From the NCBI GenBank assembly GCA_964532595.1, contig CAZHIQ010000002.1, forward strand, positions 1-64,000: a stretch of DNA of 64,000 nt, read 5' to 3'. Position 1 is the stretch's first letter. Each line of letters starts with the position of its first letter. A model generated the notes under the pieces. That model saw only the letters and a program-made list of their open reading frames with translations. It was not told where the DNA came from and did no database searches. Position numbers and translations under genes: made by a program. Positions 54,221-62,018 of this stretch are shown here, piece by piece. The DNA comes from Chryseosolibacter sp964532595. Its GTDB lineage: Bacteria; Bacteroidota; Bacteroidia; Cytophagales; Cyclobacteriaceae.

Positions 54221-54312
54221 CACAAGGACTTGTCGAAATCCACCTTTTTCGTGAAGGAAGACATGGTGACGACAGGATGAATTTGAAATAGTGTACCCGT
54301 TAAAGCAAAAAC

Positions 54313-55545
54313 ATGACGCGTCAGATATTCGCAGCCGAGATTAGTTATGATGAAATTCCCCTGTCGGCCCGTGCGCAATTCAGTTCCGAGGAGAAAGAAG
54401 TCAGGAAATATCTGAGCGATTTTCGTCAAATAGTTGAAGAGGTCTACATCGTTGCTACGGATACCCGATTCGCGGTATATATCGTCCATGAGTCTATCAC
54501 GCCCCTGACGACTTTTTTTCATGAGCAGCATAACCTTCGCGGCTATGTGCAGCTTTACTACAATACGGGCGAGTCTGTGTCCCACCTCATCGCTATGGCC
54601 AGTGGTTTACTCTCGACGATTAAAGGTGATACCGGCGTGTTGCACGCAGTATCGCGCAGCTACCAGTGGGCCAGGGAGATGTCGGCCCTGGGACTAATTC
54701 TTGATCACACGGTTTCCAAGGCAATAGAGACAGGGGCGCGAATACGGACGGTAACGGCAATTGATCAATTCAGTACGTCGCTCGTCGATACGGGAATTGA
54801 ATTGCTTTTCAGCCGCGTTGATAACCTTCTTGAGAAGAAGGTTATTGTCGTCGGATCGTCGACTCTGGCGCGTGTTGCGCTCGAAACCCTCGTGGGCGAA
54901 GGGTTCGTTCACGTAGCGATTACCGGGCGTGATGGCGATAGGGTAAAGCAATTGGCGAAGGCTCATAAGGTCAAGTCTTTCGGAATCCGATTGCTTCCCG
55001 AGTACTTTGCCAACTCGGATATCATTATTGCGGCCGAGTATGGGGAACTCTCCCCGCAGGTGGAAGAGATAAGAAAGGGGGCTCCGGCCAGAGATGATCG
55101 GGTGATCCTGGACTTTGGTGTACCGCCAACGCTTGATGAGAATAAGCTCGAGGACTACTGCGCTGAGTACTACAACGTAGATGATCTCCGCCGACTCCAG
55201 CCATCGCCGCTTGAGGCTCTGGGAGGTATCGAGGAGGCCTGGCGACGTGCTGTGAAGGCGTCGAATGAGTTTTCCCATCTGCTGCAGCTCCTCAACCACG
55301 CGCCTATCCTCACCGCCTACCTTGCGCGCCAGTTTTATCAACGCGGAGGGTCGGAATCCAAAACACGTTACCGGCGCTCCCTGCGGGATCTGTTGTTCCG
55401 CCGGTCGCCGAAAGACGAAGAGATTGCCCTGCAGAAAGTAACGGTGGCTCAGCATGCCAATAATTGCCTGGCCGATGACGGGCATGACGTTGTCAGGCAT
55501 GTGCGCGGCTTCAGCAAATTCAGGTACTACCTGCCCGATAACTGA
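54313..55545 (+). CDS. Glutamyl-tRNA reductase homologue lacking catalytic residues
   Basis: A 410-residue protein with the three-part layout of HemA: N-terminal catalytic domain, Rossmann domain and helical dimerisation end. It aligns well at SVSHLIAMASGL (His91 retained, canonical His99), but the invariant STCNR reads ATDTR, so the catalytic cysteine is Asp50. The early NHKTA segment reads SYDEI, GEPQI reads GDTGV, and the NADPH loop GAGEMG reads GSSTLA (181-186). Reduction of glutamyl-tRNA is therefore not expected. Its place before sulfite reductase, SUMT and precorrin-2 dehydrogenase points to a siroheme or sulfur role. The true hemA should be elsewhere in the genome. Confidence 0.8.
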   Translation: MTRQIFAAEISYDEIPLSARAQFSSEEKEVRKYLSDFRQIVEEVYIVATDTRFAVYIVHESITPLTTFFHEQHNLRGYVQLYYNTGESVSHLIAMASGLLSTIKGDTGVLHAVSRSYQWAREMSALGLILDHTVSKAIETGARIRTVTAIDQFSTSLVDTGIELLFSRVDNLLEKKVIVVGSSTLARVALETLVGEGFVHVAITGRDGDRVKQLAKAHKVKSFGIRLLPEYFANSDIIIAAEYGELSPQVEEIRKGAPARDDRVILDFGVPPTLDENKLEDYCAEYYNVDDLRRLQPSPLEALGGIEEAWRRAVKASNEFSHLLQLLNHAPILTAYLARQFYQRGGSESKTRYRRSLRDLLFRRSPKDEEIALQKVTVAQHANNCLADDGHDVVRHVRGFSKFRYYLPDN

Positions 55546-55547
55546 CG

Positions 55548-55581
55548 ACAAACGTTTGCAGCGAGGAACAAACATTTGTTC
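55548..55581. promoter_or_regulatory. Two similar palindromes 20 bp apart, candidate operators
   Basis: ACAAACGTTTG (55548-55558, containing the perfect palindrome CAAACGTTTG) and ACAAACATTTG (55568-55578, within GAACAAA-CA-TTTGTTC at 55566-55581) differ at one base and their centres are exactly 20 bp apart, two helical turns. They lie just after the HemA-like stop codon and about 120 bases before the cysteine-rich leader ORF. The 11-mer AAACATTTGTT also occurs, inverted, at 53055-53065 before tatA. Confidence 0.5.
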
Positions 55582-55650
55582 GTTAAAAAAAATAGTGCAA
55601 AAAGTTGACGGTTGTAGTGTGTTCGCCGTTAGATATTGGACGGAATTATA

Positions 55651-55658
55651 TAATTTCG
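55651..55658 (+). promoter_or_regulatory. Possible promoter -7 element of the sulfite reductase operon
   Basis: TAATTTCG matches TAnnTTTG at all but one position. No TTTG lies 19-21 bases upstream, so a bound activator (for example at 55548-55581) may be required. Transcription would start near 55665, about 33 bases before the leader ORF. Confidence 0.35.
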
Positions 55659-55697
55659 GGGAAGTTTAGCTTAGTCAAATAATAAGGCGTAGGAAAA

Positions 55698-55766
55698 ATG
55701 CATATGTCAGTGGCTTGTAAGTGTTGTGAGTGTTGCACGCGTCATGCAGGGACGTCGGTTGATTAA
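55698..55766 (+). CDS. Cysteine-rich leader peptide of the sulfite reductase operon
   Basis: A 22-codon ORF with ATG at 55698 (second ATG at 55704) and TAA at 55764-55766. Its codons 7-13 read CKCCECC, five cysteines in seven codons, within a peptide of only 22. AGGA at 55691-55694 supplies a Shine-Dalgarno site, notable because Bacteroidota usually lack one; its spacing (9 nt) fits the second ATG best. The ORF is followed by a terminator at 55791-55829 and then the siroheme-dependent sulfite reductase. The peptide itself probably has no function; its translation speed would report the supply of Cys-tRNA. It is much shorter than normal ORF cut-offs. Confidence 0.75.
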   Translation: MHMSVACKCCECCTRHAGTSVD

Positions 55767-55829
55767 GCCATTTACTGAGGATTTAATCTGAGCCTTTCCT
55801 GCAAACCGGGAAAGGCTTTGTTGTTTTTT
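55709..55829 (+). promoter_or_regulatory. Predicted cysteine-responsive transcription attenuator
   Basis: Three pairings are possible in the leader. (1) 55709-55717 with 55764-55772 (AGTGGCTTG with TAAGCCATT, 9 pairs including G-U). (2) Antiterminator: GCAGGGA at 55746-55752 with 55796-55802 (7 pairs including one G-U). (3) Terminator: 55791-55799 with 55809-55817. Pairing 2 uses the 5' arm of the terminator, and pairing 1 encloses the antiterminator arm. A ribosome waiting on the cysteine codons (55716-55736) would cover the first arm, favour antitermination and let the operon be read; fast translation to the stop at 55764 would hide 55746-55752 and favour termination. The pairings are read from sequence, the dynamics are inferred. 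Confidence 0.65.
55791..55829 (+). terminator. Intrinsic terminator (attenuator) before sulfite reductase
   Basis: AGCCTTTCC (55791-55799) and GGAAAGGCT (55809-55817) form a perfect 9-bp stem with a 9-nt loop, followed by TTTGTTGTTTTTT. It lies 20 bases before the sulfite reductase ATG and 25 bases after the leader-peptide stop, so it must be passed to express the operon. Confidence 0.85.
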
Positions 55830-55848
55830 GGATAAAACCGTATACAAA

Positions 55849-57954
55849 ATGAAGAGTTTCAGGTCAGAACTTGAAGACATCAACAATCCGGTCGTTGCCC
55901 AGGATATTATTGATCTGGGAAACAAGATCAAGTTGTATCGCGATGGCAAGATTGATGATGACAAGTTTCGCAGCGTTCGGTTGCTGCGGGGGATCTATGG
56001 ACAACGTCAGCCCGGTGTTCAAATGATTCGTATCAAGCTGCCGTTTGGTCGCGTCAGCACCAAGCAGATCCGCCGTATCGCTGATATCTCGGATGAATAC
56101 GCGAGCAGCAACCTGCATGCGACTACGCGGCAGGATATTCAGATTCACTTTGTAAGTCTTGACAAGACGCCTGAGCTCTGGACCAAACTCGAAGAGGACG
56201 CGTTGACCATTCGCGAAGCTTGCGGAAATACGGTTCGCAATATTACAGCTTCGCCCACAGCGGGTATTGACGTTAATGAGCCCTTCGATGTGTCGCCCTA
56301 TGCGTACGCAATGTTTAAATACCTTCTCCGCAATCCGGTTAATCAGGAGATGGGTCGTAAGTTCAAAATATCATTTTCGGCAACAGAAGAAGATACGGCT
56401 TATGCCTTTATCAACGACCTCGGTTTTATTGCCAAAGAAGTTGACGGTAAGCGAGGCTTTAAGGTAATGATCGGTGGCGGATTGGGTGCTAATCCTTTCC
56501 TCTCGCTAAAGGCATATGATTTCCTTGAGGAGGATCAGATCATCCCTTTCACAGAGGCAGTACTTCGTGTATTTGACAGATACGGAGAGCGGAACAGACG
56601 TATGAAGGCCCGGATGAAATTTCTCCTTGGCGATATAGGTCTGGAGGAGTTGATGCGGCGGGTCAAGGAAGAATGGACAGCGCTTCCCTATAAGTCATAC
56701 AAGATCGATCCGGATGCACTTCCCGCTCCGCAGTTGAGCGATTACGTGCCTTCGGAGCCGGCTGTTGTCACCAACGAAGAGAAGTTTAAACAGTGGTTTG
56801 ATACCAACGTCATTCGTCAGAAGCAGGAGGGGTTCTTTGGTGTTTACGTCAAGCTGCCCTCAGGTAATATGTCCTCCAATCTCGCGAGAAAGTTCGCGGA
56901 TATTGTAGATCGTTATGCTTCTGATGATCTGCGGGTGACGATCAATCAAGGCTACCTGTTGAGGTTTGTCCGTGAAGAGGTGCTCCGTCATCTTTACGTG
57001 GCACTCGATCAGCTCGGCCTTGCCGAGCCTGGGTTCGACTCAGTAGGAGACGTTACTGCCTGCCCTGGAACGGAGTCGTGTAACCTCGGTATATCAGATA
57101 GCACACAGGTTTCCCTGGCACTTGAGAAAGTAATTCGTGATGAATACCCTCAGCTGATTTACAACAACGACATTAAGATTAAAGTCAGTGGTTGCCCGAA
57201 CAGCTGTGGTCAACACGGAATTGCCAGCATCGGACTCCACGGTAGTACGATCAAAGACAAAGAGGGCAAGGTGTTGCCCGCATTGGTTGTTCTGCTGGGT
57301 GGCGGAAAACTCCGCGATGGCGAGGCGCTGGTGGCTGACAAAATTATCAAGATTCCGTCTCGCCGGGGGCCTGATGCCCTACGGCTCATCCTGAATGACT
57401 ATGACGAGAATGGATTGGAAGGCGAATATTTCCACGATTACTATCGTCGCCTGGGTCGGAACTACTTCTATACCATGCTTAAGCCGCTGACCGAGCAGGC
57501 TACGCTGAAGCCGTCCGATTATATCGATTGGGGACAAGAGGAGAACTTCGTCTTGCATACGGCAGTGGGCGAATGTGCCGGTGTAATCATTGACCTGGTT
57601 GCTACGCTGCTTTACGATAGTGAAGAGAAGCTGGTCTTCGCGCGTCAGGCGATGGGGCTGCAGATGTACGCCGATGCGATCTATCACAGCTACAACACCT
57701 TCATTAACACAGCGAAGGCTATGTTGCTGACAATAGACAAGAAGCCAAGTACGCAGATTCAGGTGATTAACGATTTCCAGACACACTTCGTGGAAAAAGG
57801 TATCGTTCCGATGACTGACTTCCGTGAGTTCGTTTTGCGAATCAACAAAAATGAGCCGACGGAATTGTTCGCTGCCCAATACCTCAAGGATGCCGAGAAA
57901 TTCCTCGACGAAATCTATGCGTTCAAGAACCTCGAGAAACAGATATCGGCCTGA
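55849..57954 (+). CDS. Siroheme sulfite reductase (ferredoxin type) with C-terminal helical extension
   Basis: The 701-residue enzyme reduces sulfite to sulfide (or nitrite to ammonia; the cysteine leader favours sulfite). Two ferredoxin-like half domains and two siroheme domains are complete. The [4Fe-4S]-siroheme cysteines are Cys405 and Cys411 (ACPGTESCN) and Cys449 and Cys453 (SGCPNSCG). After about residue 550 there is an extra 150-residue helical part (ENFVLHTAVGECAGVIIDL, RQAMGLQMYADAIYHSYNTF) that resembles HEPN-type domains and is, as I recall, common in Bacteroidota sulfite reductases. The ATG at 55849 is used; a TTG upstream lies in the terminator tail. The stop overlaps the next start. 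Confidence 0.92.
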   Translation: MKSFRSELEDINNPVVAQDIIDLGNKIKLYRDGKIDDDKFRSVRLLRGIYGQRQPGVQMIRIKLPFGRVSTKQIRRIADISDEYASSNLHATTRQDIQIHFVSLDKTPELWTKLEEDALTIREACGNTVRNITASPTAGIDVNEPFDVSPYAYAMFKYLLRNPVNQEMGRKFKISFSATEEDTAYAFINDLGFIAKEVDGKRGFKVMIGGGLGANPFLSLKAYDFLEEDQIIPFTEAVLRVFDRYGERNRRMKARMKFLLGDIGLEELMRRVKEEWTALPYKSYKIDPDALPAPQLSDYVPSEPAVVTNEEKFKQWFDTNVIRQKQEGFFGVYVKLPSGNMSSNLARKFADIVDRYASDDLRVTINQGYLLRFVREEVLRHLYVALDQLGLAEPGFDSVGDVTACPGTESCNLGISDSTQVSLALEKVIRDEYPQLIYNNDIKIKVSGCPNSCGQHGIASIGLHGSTIKDKEGKVLPALVVLLGGGKLRDGEALVADKIIKIPSRRGPDALRLILNDYDENGLEGEYFHDYYRRLGRNYFYTMLKPLTEQATLKPSDYIDWGQEENFVLHTAVGECAGVIIDLVATLLYDSEEKLVFARQAMGLQMYADAIYHSYNTFINTAKAMLLTIDKKPSTQIQVINDFQTHFVEKGIVPMTDFREFVLRINKNEPTELFAAQYLKDAEKFLDEIYAFKNLEKQISA

Positions 57955-58784
57955 TGCGTGAAATGGAGCGGGTGAAAATTTCTTCCAATGTCAAACCTTT
58001 GCTGACCCTGGTGGGTGCCGGCCCGGGTGATCCCGAGTTAATCACCGTGAAGGCAGTCCGAACCCTCGAGCGAGCGGATATCGTACTCTACGATGCATTG
58101 GTTTCGCGTGAGATACTGGATTATATACCGGCGGCCACACCCAGAATCTGCGTGGGCAAGAGAGCGGGTTCCCACTCCGCAACTCAGGAAGAAATTAACT
58201 CGCTGATCGTGGAGTCAGCAAGGTTGTATGGCCATGTGGTGCGCCTCAAGGGCGGGGATCCTTTCGTTTTTGGGCGCGCTACCGAAGAGTTGACCTATGC
58301 GGCTCGCTTCGGAATCCCTACTCAGGTTGTTCCCGGCATTACCAGTGCATTAGCGGTACCCGCGGCGATTGGAATACCTGCTACTTCGCGTGGCGTTAGC
58401 GAAAGCTTTTGGGTTGTAACGGGCACAACGGTCACAGGTTCGCTCTCGGCAGATGTTGCTCTGGCGGCGCAATCGACGGCGACGGTTATTATCCTCATGG
58501 GGATGAAGAAACTTCCCGAAATCATGAGGGTTTTTGCATCGCATGGCAAAGGAGATACACCGGTTGCCGTAATTCAAAACGGTACGTTGCCCGAACAGAA
58601 GTTTGTCGTCGGAACTGTCGCGAATGTTGTTCAGCAGGTTCAACAACAAGATCTCGGCTACCCGGGCATCATCATTGTGGGTGAGGTGGCAAGGTTTGCA
58701 GAGGTTGGAGTAGCCATGCTTGCGGCGGAGGGAGCAGCGGAGTCTCCCCGTGATATTCATCGTCATGACGGAAAATCGAAATAA
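57954..58784 (+). CDS. cobA: Uroporphyrinogen-III C-methyltransferase (SUMT)
   Basis: The 276-residue methyltransferase adds two SAM-derived methyl groups to uroporphyrinogen III, giving precorrin-2 on the way to siroheme. Family motifs are VGAGPGDPELITVKA at the start, VRLKGGDPFVFGRATEE in the middle and VVPGITSALAVPAAIGIP. Its ATG overlaps the sulfite reductase stop (TGATG), so the enzyme and the cofactor maker for it are translationally coupled. The precorrin-2 dehydrogenase gene overlaps its end by 20 bases. It is the stand-alone form, not a CysG fusion. Confidence 0.95.
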   Translation: MREMERVKISSNVKPLLTLVGAGPGDPELITVKAVRTLERADIVLYDALVSREILDYIPAATPRICVGKRAGSHSATQEEINSLIVESARLYGHVVRLKGGDPFVFGRATEELTYAARFGIPTQVVPGITSALAVPAAIGIPATSRGVSESFWVVTGTTVTGSLSADVALAAQSTATVIILMGMKKLPEIMRVFASHGKGDTPVAVIQNGTLPEQKFVVGTVANVVQQVQQQDLGYPGIIIVGEVARFAEVGVAMLAAEGAAESPRDIHRHDGKSK

Positions 58785-59373
58785 TCTCTTTCCCGTCTTT
58801 CTAAAAATTGAGTCGCTCCAGACGTTGATCGTAGGCGGGGGGAATGTCGGATTGGAGAAACTCACTGCCCTGCTAAAGAGCAGCCCTGCCATTTCGGCAA
58901 CTGTAGTCGCCAGTCGCATCCTTCCCGAAATTAAGTCAATCGCAGCGGAGAATAGGCGTATCAACGTCAAAGAGAAGCCATTTGAAGAGTCGGATCTGGA
59001 TGGGCATGATATCGTATTCCTCGCGACAGACGACAGGTCTCTCCATGAAGATATCCGACGCATGGCGCGTGGGCGGCGATTGTTGCTCAACGTTGCGGAT
59101 ACTCCCGACCTTTGCGATTTCTATCTGGGATCTGTCGTTACCAAGGGCAATCTCAAGATCGCCATTTCGACTAACGGAAAGTCGCCGACCATTGCTCGCC
59201 GCATACGTGAATACCTGGATGAAGCAATACCGGATTCCGTTGATGATCTGCTTCACAATATGAATCGTATTCGCGATCGGATAAAGGGAGATCTGCGTGA
59301 GAAAATACGCCGTCTCAACGAGGTGACATCGTCCTGGGTCCGAAAGCCGGACGACGAAGGATCCGCCAGGTAG
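58765..59373 (+). CDS. Precorrin-2 dehydrogenase / sirohydrochlorin ferrochelatase-like
   Basis: A 202-residue protein from the ATG at 58765 (MTENRNNLFPVFLKIES), corresponding to the N-terminal half of CysG or Met8/SirC. The NAD motif is TLIVGGGNVGLEKL (Gly24-26, Gly29); ISTNGKSPTIARRIREYLDE forms the conserved substrate/dimer region (SxNGxSPxxxxxxR). It oxidises precorrin-2 to sirohydrochlorin and may insert iron. No separate SirB or CbiK chelatase gene is nearby, so it may do both steps. Confidence 0.9.
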   Translation: MTENRNNLFPVFLKIESLQTLIVGGGNVGLEKLTALLKSSPAISATVVASRILPEIKSIAAENRRINVKEKPFEESDLDGHDIVFLATDDRSLHEDIRRMARGRRLLLNVADTPDLCDFYLGSVVTKGNLKIAISTNGKSPTIARRIREYLDEAIPDSVDDLLHNMNRIRDRIKGDLREKIRRLNEVTSSWVRKPDDEGSAR

Positions 59374-59458
59374 TTGCGCGCACTTCTTCATCGGCAAAGG
59401 CTTGCACGGATTTGCCGGGTTTGTTACCTTAATAGAGCAAACCATCCCTCTCACGCTT

Positions 59459-60754
59459 ATGGCCACACGACGCAATTTTATCAATACGCTGGCCGGTGCC
59501 AGTCTTGCCAGCGCTCTACCAGTCAGTCTTTTTGCAAAATTGCAAGTCGCGCCGAATAACCGTATCAACCTCGGGCTCATCGGGGCGAATGGAATGGGCT
59601 GGTCCAACACGCTTTCCTTCTTGAAGATTCCTGAAGTAAACCTCGTGGCTTTGGCTGATGTCGACGAGCGCGTTCTCGTCAGACGTAAGCAAGAGTTAGG
59701 TGATGCGGGTTCGAAGCTGAAGACGTACATCGATTACCGTGAGCTGTTGGATAACAAAGATGTTGATGTGGTCATCATTGGCACGCCCGACCATTGGCAC
59801 TGCCTGCAGATGGTTCATGCGTGTGAGGCCGGAAAAGATGTCTACGTCGAAAAGCCTGTCGGCAATTCGGTGGCAGAGTGTCAGATCATGGTTGCGGCTC
59901 AGGACAAATACAAGCGCGTTGTCCAATGCGGACAATGGCAGCGTAGTATGCCTCATTTCGTCGAAGCATTACAATTTCTTCGAAGTGGAAAACTTGGGCA
60001 GATACGTACCACCAAAGCCTGGGCCTATATGGGCTGGATGAAGGATATTCCGTCGCGGGCGGATACGCCGGTTCCGGAGGGCGTGCATTACGATATGTGG
60101 TTGGGACCTGCTCGCAAACGTCCCTTCAATGAAAACCGTTTCCATTTTAATTTTCGCTGGTTCTGGGACTACGCAGGTGGACTGATGACTGACTGGGGTG
60201 TGCACCTGGTAGACTATGTCCTGTTGGGGATGAATGCACCGCTCCCTAAATCCGTATATGCTTCCGGTGGAAAGTATGCGTATCCCGAGGGCGGCAATGA
60301 GACACCCGACACTCTGGCGGCTACTTATGATTTCGGCGACTTCATTATGATTTGGGAACATGCGCAGGGCATAAGCAATGGTAATTATGGACGGGACCAT
60401 GGAATCGCCTACATAGGAAACAACGGGACTCTCGTGCTTGATCGAAACGGGTGGGAGGTTATTCCTGATGAGAAGCGAATGGAACCGATTCCTTTCCAGC
60501 CGAACAAGGGATCGGGATTGGATGCACACACCCGAAACTTTATCGATGCCGTCAAGGCACGAGACCCCGGCGCGGTAAGTTGTCCGATTGAGGCCGGGGC
60601 TCACGTTGCGAACGTCTGCCAGATGGGAAACATTGCTTACCGGACGGGGACAGTGGTTCACTGGAACGCAGAAAAGCGTGCATTCATGGAGGCAGACGCC
60701 AACAAATACCTTGCCCCCACGTATCATAACAACTACTCCTTGCCCAGGATATGA
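59459..60754 (+). CDS. Gfo/Idh/MocA-family oxidoreductase with Tat signal (second copy)
   Basis: A 431-residue protein from the ATG at 59459, whose twin-arginine signal (ATRRNFINTLAGASLASALP) is complete; upstream in-frame starts would bury it. The Rossmann part reads GLIGANGMGWSN, the catalytic segment is EKPVGNS, and FRWFWDYAGGLMTDWGVHLVD lies in the substrate domain. It is likely exported folded via Tat and acts on sugars or glycosides. It is only distantly similar to the first copy at 35906. Confidence 0.9.
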   Translation: MATRRNFINTLAGASLASALPVSLFAKLQVAPNNRINLGLIGANGMGWSNTLSFLKIPEVNLVALADVDERVLVRRKQELGDAGSKLKTYIDYRELLDNKDVDVVIIGTPDHWHCLQMVHACEAGKDVYVEKPVGNSVAECQIMVAAQDKYKRVVQCGQWQRSMPHFVEALQFLRSGKLGQIRTTKAWAYMGWMKDIPSRADTPVPEGVHYDMWLGPARKRPFNENRFHFNFRWFWDYAGGLMTDWGVHLVDYVLLGMNAPLPKSVYASGGKYAYPEGGNETPDTLAATYDFGDFIMIWEHAQGISNGNYGRDHGIAYIGNNGTLVLDRNGWEVIPDEKRMEPIPFQPNKGSGLDAHTRNFIDAVKARDPGAVSCPIEAGAHVANVCQMGNIAYRTGTVVHWNAEKRAFMEADANKYLAPTYHNNYSLPRI

Positions 60755-60765
60755 TCACAGCATGA

Positions 60766-61653
60766 TCAGCACTGGGTGCCCGGTGGGATAAGCATATTGA
60801 GAGATGAAGCGTTAATGCTTATGGTGAATTCATGTGCCGTCCCTGCTGCTTCTCCGTCAACGTGATAGGCAACAGGTGAGGGTAGTGTCAGACGTACTTC
60901 GCGTGCTTCAAAAGAATCCCACCATTTCGAGTGCCGGATTTTCCCTCCGAAGAAAGCCGGGACCAGGTCGAGACGATACAACGGAATCTTGCGGAGAATA
61001 ACGATGTTGAATTTCCCGTCGCATACCGATGCCGAAGGGGCGATGCGTGCGTTGTTTCCGTATTGCGACGAGTTCGCAATAGCGATCACGAAAGCTTTAC
61101 ATTGGCGTTGCTCACCGTCGGATGTTATGGCGACTTCGAATTCGTCGAACGCCTGATATCCTTTGAGGACAAGTTGGGTATATCCTGACAGTCCTCGCTT
61201 CTTTCGGCTCGCGAACTGAGCGGCCACAAATCCGTCGAACCCAATCCCTGACACGTTGAGTGACAGCCGTCCATTTATCTCAAAGGTATCGATCGGGAGG
61301 GGTTCACTGCGAAAGAGATTCTTCAGCGCCAGTTCCGGCTTCAGAGGTATCCCGACGTGTCTGGCTAAACCATTTCCTGAGCCTTTGGGGATGATTCCAA
61401 GAGCCGCCGGTGCGTGAATAAGTCCGCGCGCAACTTCATTGATCGTTCCGTCGCCGCCAACGGCGATGATTCGGCTGTATCCCTGAGCCACGGCTTGGCG
61501 GGCGAGTTCAGTGGCATGCAGGGGAGCCTGGGTAAAGGCGATTTCATAGTCGACCTTTTGTTCGCCGCACATGTGCTTGATTCCGCGTTCAAGACGCGGT
61601 ACAACGCCGGCTCCGGAGAACGGGTTAACGATAAAGTACAGCGAGGTATTCAC
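60766..61653 (-). CDS. Diacylglycerol/lipid kinase family protein (YegS-like)
   Basis: A 295-residue kinase with the DAGK catalytic domain: NPFSGAG at the start, the nucleotide motif VGGDGTINEVARGL (66-79) and IPKGSGNGLARHVGIP. The C-terminal beta-sandwich includes DGKFNIVILRK and VDGEA. It phosphorylates a lipid or sphingoid base; the exact lipid is not visible. It is convergent with the oxidoreductase (11 bases between). Confidence 0.9.
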   Translation of the reverse strand: MNTSLYFIVNPFSGAGVVPRLERGIKHMCGEQKVDYEIAFTQAPLHATELARQAVAQGYSRIIAVGGDGTINEVARGLIHAPAALGIIPKGSGNGLARHVGIPLKPELALKNLFRSEPLPIDTFEINGRLSLNVSGIGFDGFVAAQFASRKKRGLSGYTQLVLKGYQAFDEFEVAITSDGEQRQCKAFVIAIANSSQYGNNARIAPSASVCDGKFNIVILRKIPLYRLDLVPAFFGGKIRHSKWWDSFEAREVRLTLPSPVAYHVDGEAAGTAHEFTISINASSLNMLIPPGTQC

Positions 61654-61725
61654 GTTTCAACGTTAATGAATTAATGAATACAGACCGCGCGGCCCTGATG
61701 CCCACGTTCGTCAGGCTGAGGAGAG

Positions 61726-61965
61726 TTAGTTTTTTAGCTTGTCTTCGATGTAGCGAACGGCTTCACCGAAAGTTTGCAGCTTTTCCGCATCGTCGTCGGG
61801 GATGCGAATGTCGAAAGTCTGTTCAAACTCCATGACGATTTCGGCGTAATCCAGCGAGTCTATACCCAGATCTTTGACAAAACTGGCGTCAGGGGTTATC
61901 TCCGAGGGGGCAATGCCAAGCTTTTCGACCAGGATGGCGGTGACTTTCTGCGGGATATCTTGCAT
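61726..61965 (-). CDS. acpP: Acyl carrier protein
   Basis: A 79-residue acidic protein that carries acyl chains in fatty-acid synthesis on a phosphopantetheine arm. The attachment site is DLGIDSLDYAE (Ser37). The ATG at 61965 is used because a near-consensus promoter at 61984-62015 gives a short leader; longer frames are not supported. It is not next to other fab genes in this window, so it may be a second, dedicated carrier. Confidence 0.9.
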   Translation of the reverse strand: MQDIPQKVTAILVEKLGIAPSEITPDASFVKDLGIDSLDYAEIVMEFEQTFDIRIPDDDAEKLQTFGEAVRYIEDKLKN

Positions 61966-61983
61966 GGTAATGGAAGTAATTTG

Positions 61984-62015
61984 TAAAGTTATCAAACGGT
62001 CGCTGTGTCTGCAAA
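61984..62015 (-). promoter_or_regulatory. Near-consensus promoter of acpP
   Basis: Minus strand TTTG (complement of 62012-62015), 20-nt spacer and TAACTTTA (complement of 61984-61991, one mismatch to TAnnTTTG), 19 bases before the ATG at 61965. Confidence 0.55.
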
Positions 62016-62018
62016 CAG

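Noticed and set aside
54151..54291. 47-codon frame upstream of the HemA-like gene as a second leader peptide
   Set aside because: It has no run of one amino acid relevant to tetrapyrrole or sulfur supply, and no terminator lies between it and the gene.
54694..55575. 293-codon open frame on the minus strand opposite the HemA-like gene
   Set aside because: The plus-strand frame aligns along its whole length with glutamyl-tRNA reductase; the opposite frame has no recognisable motif.
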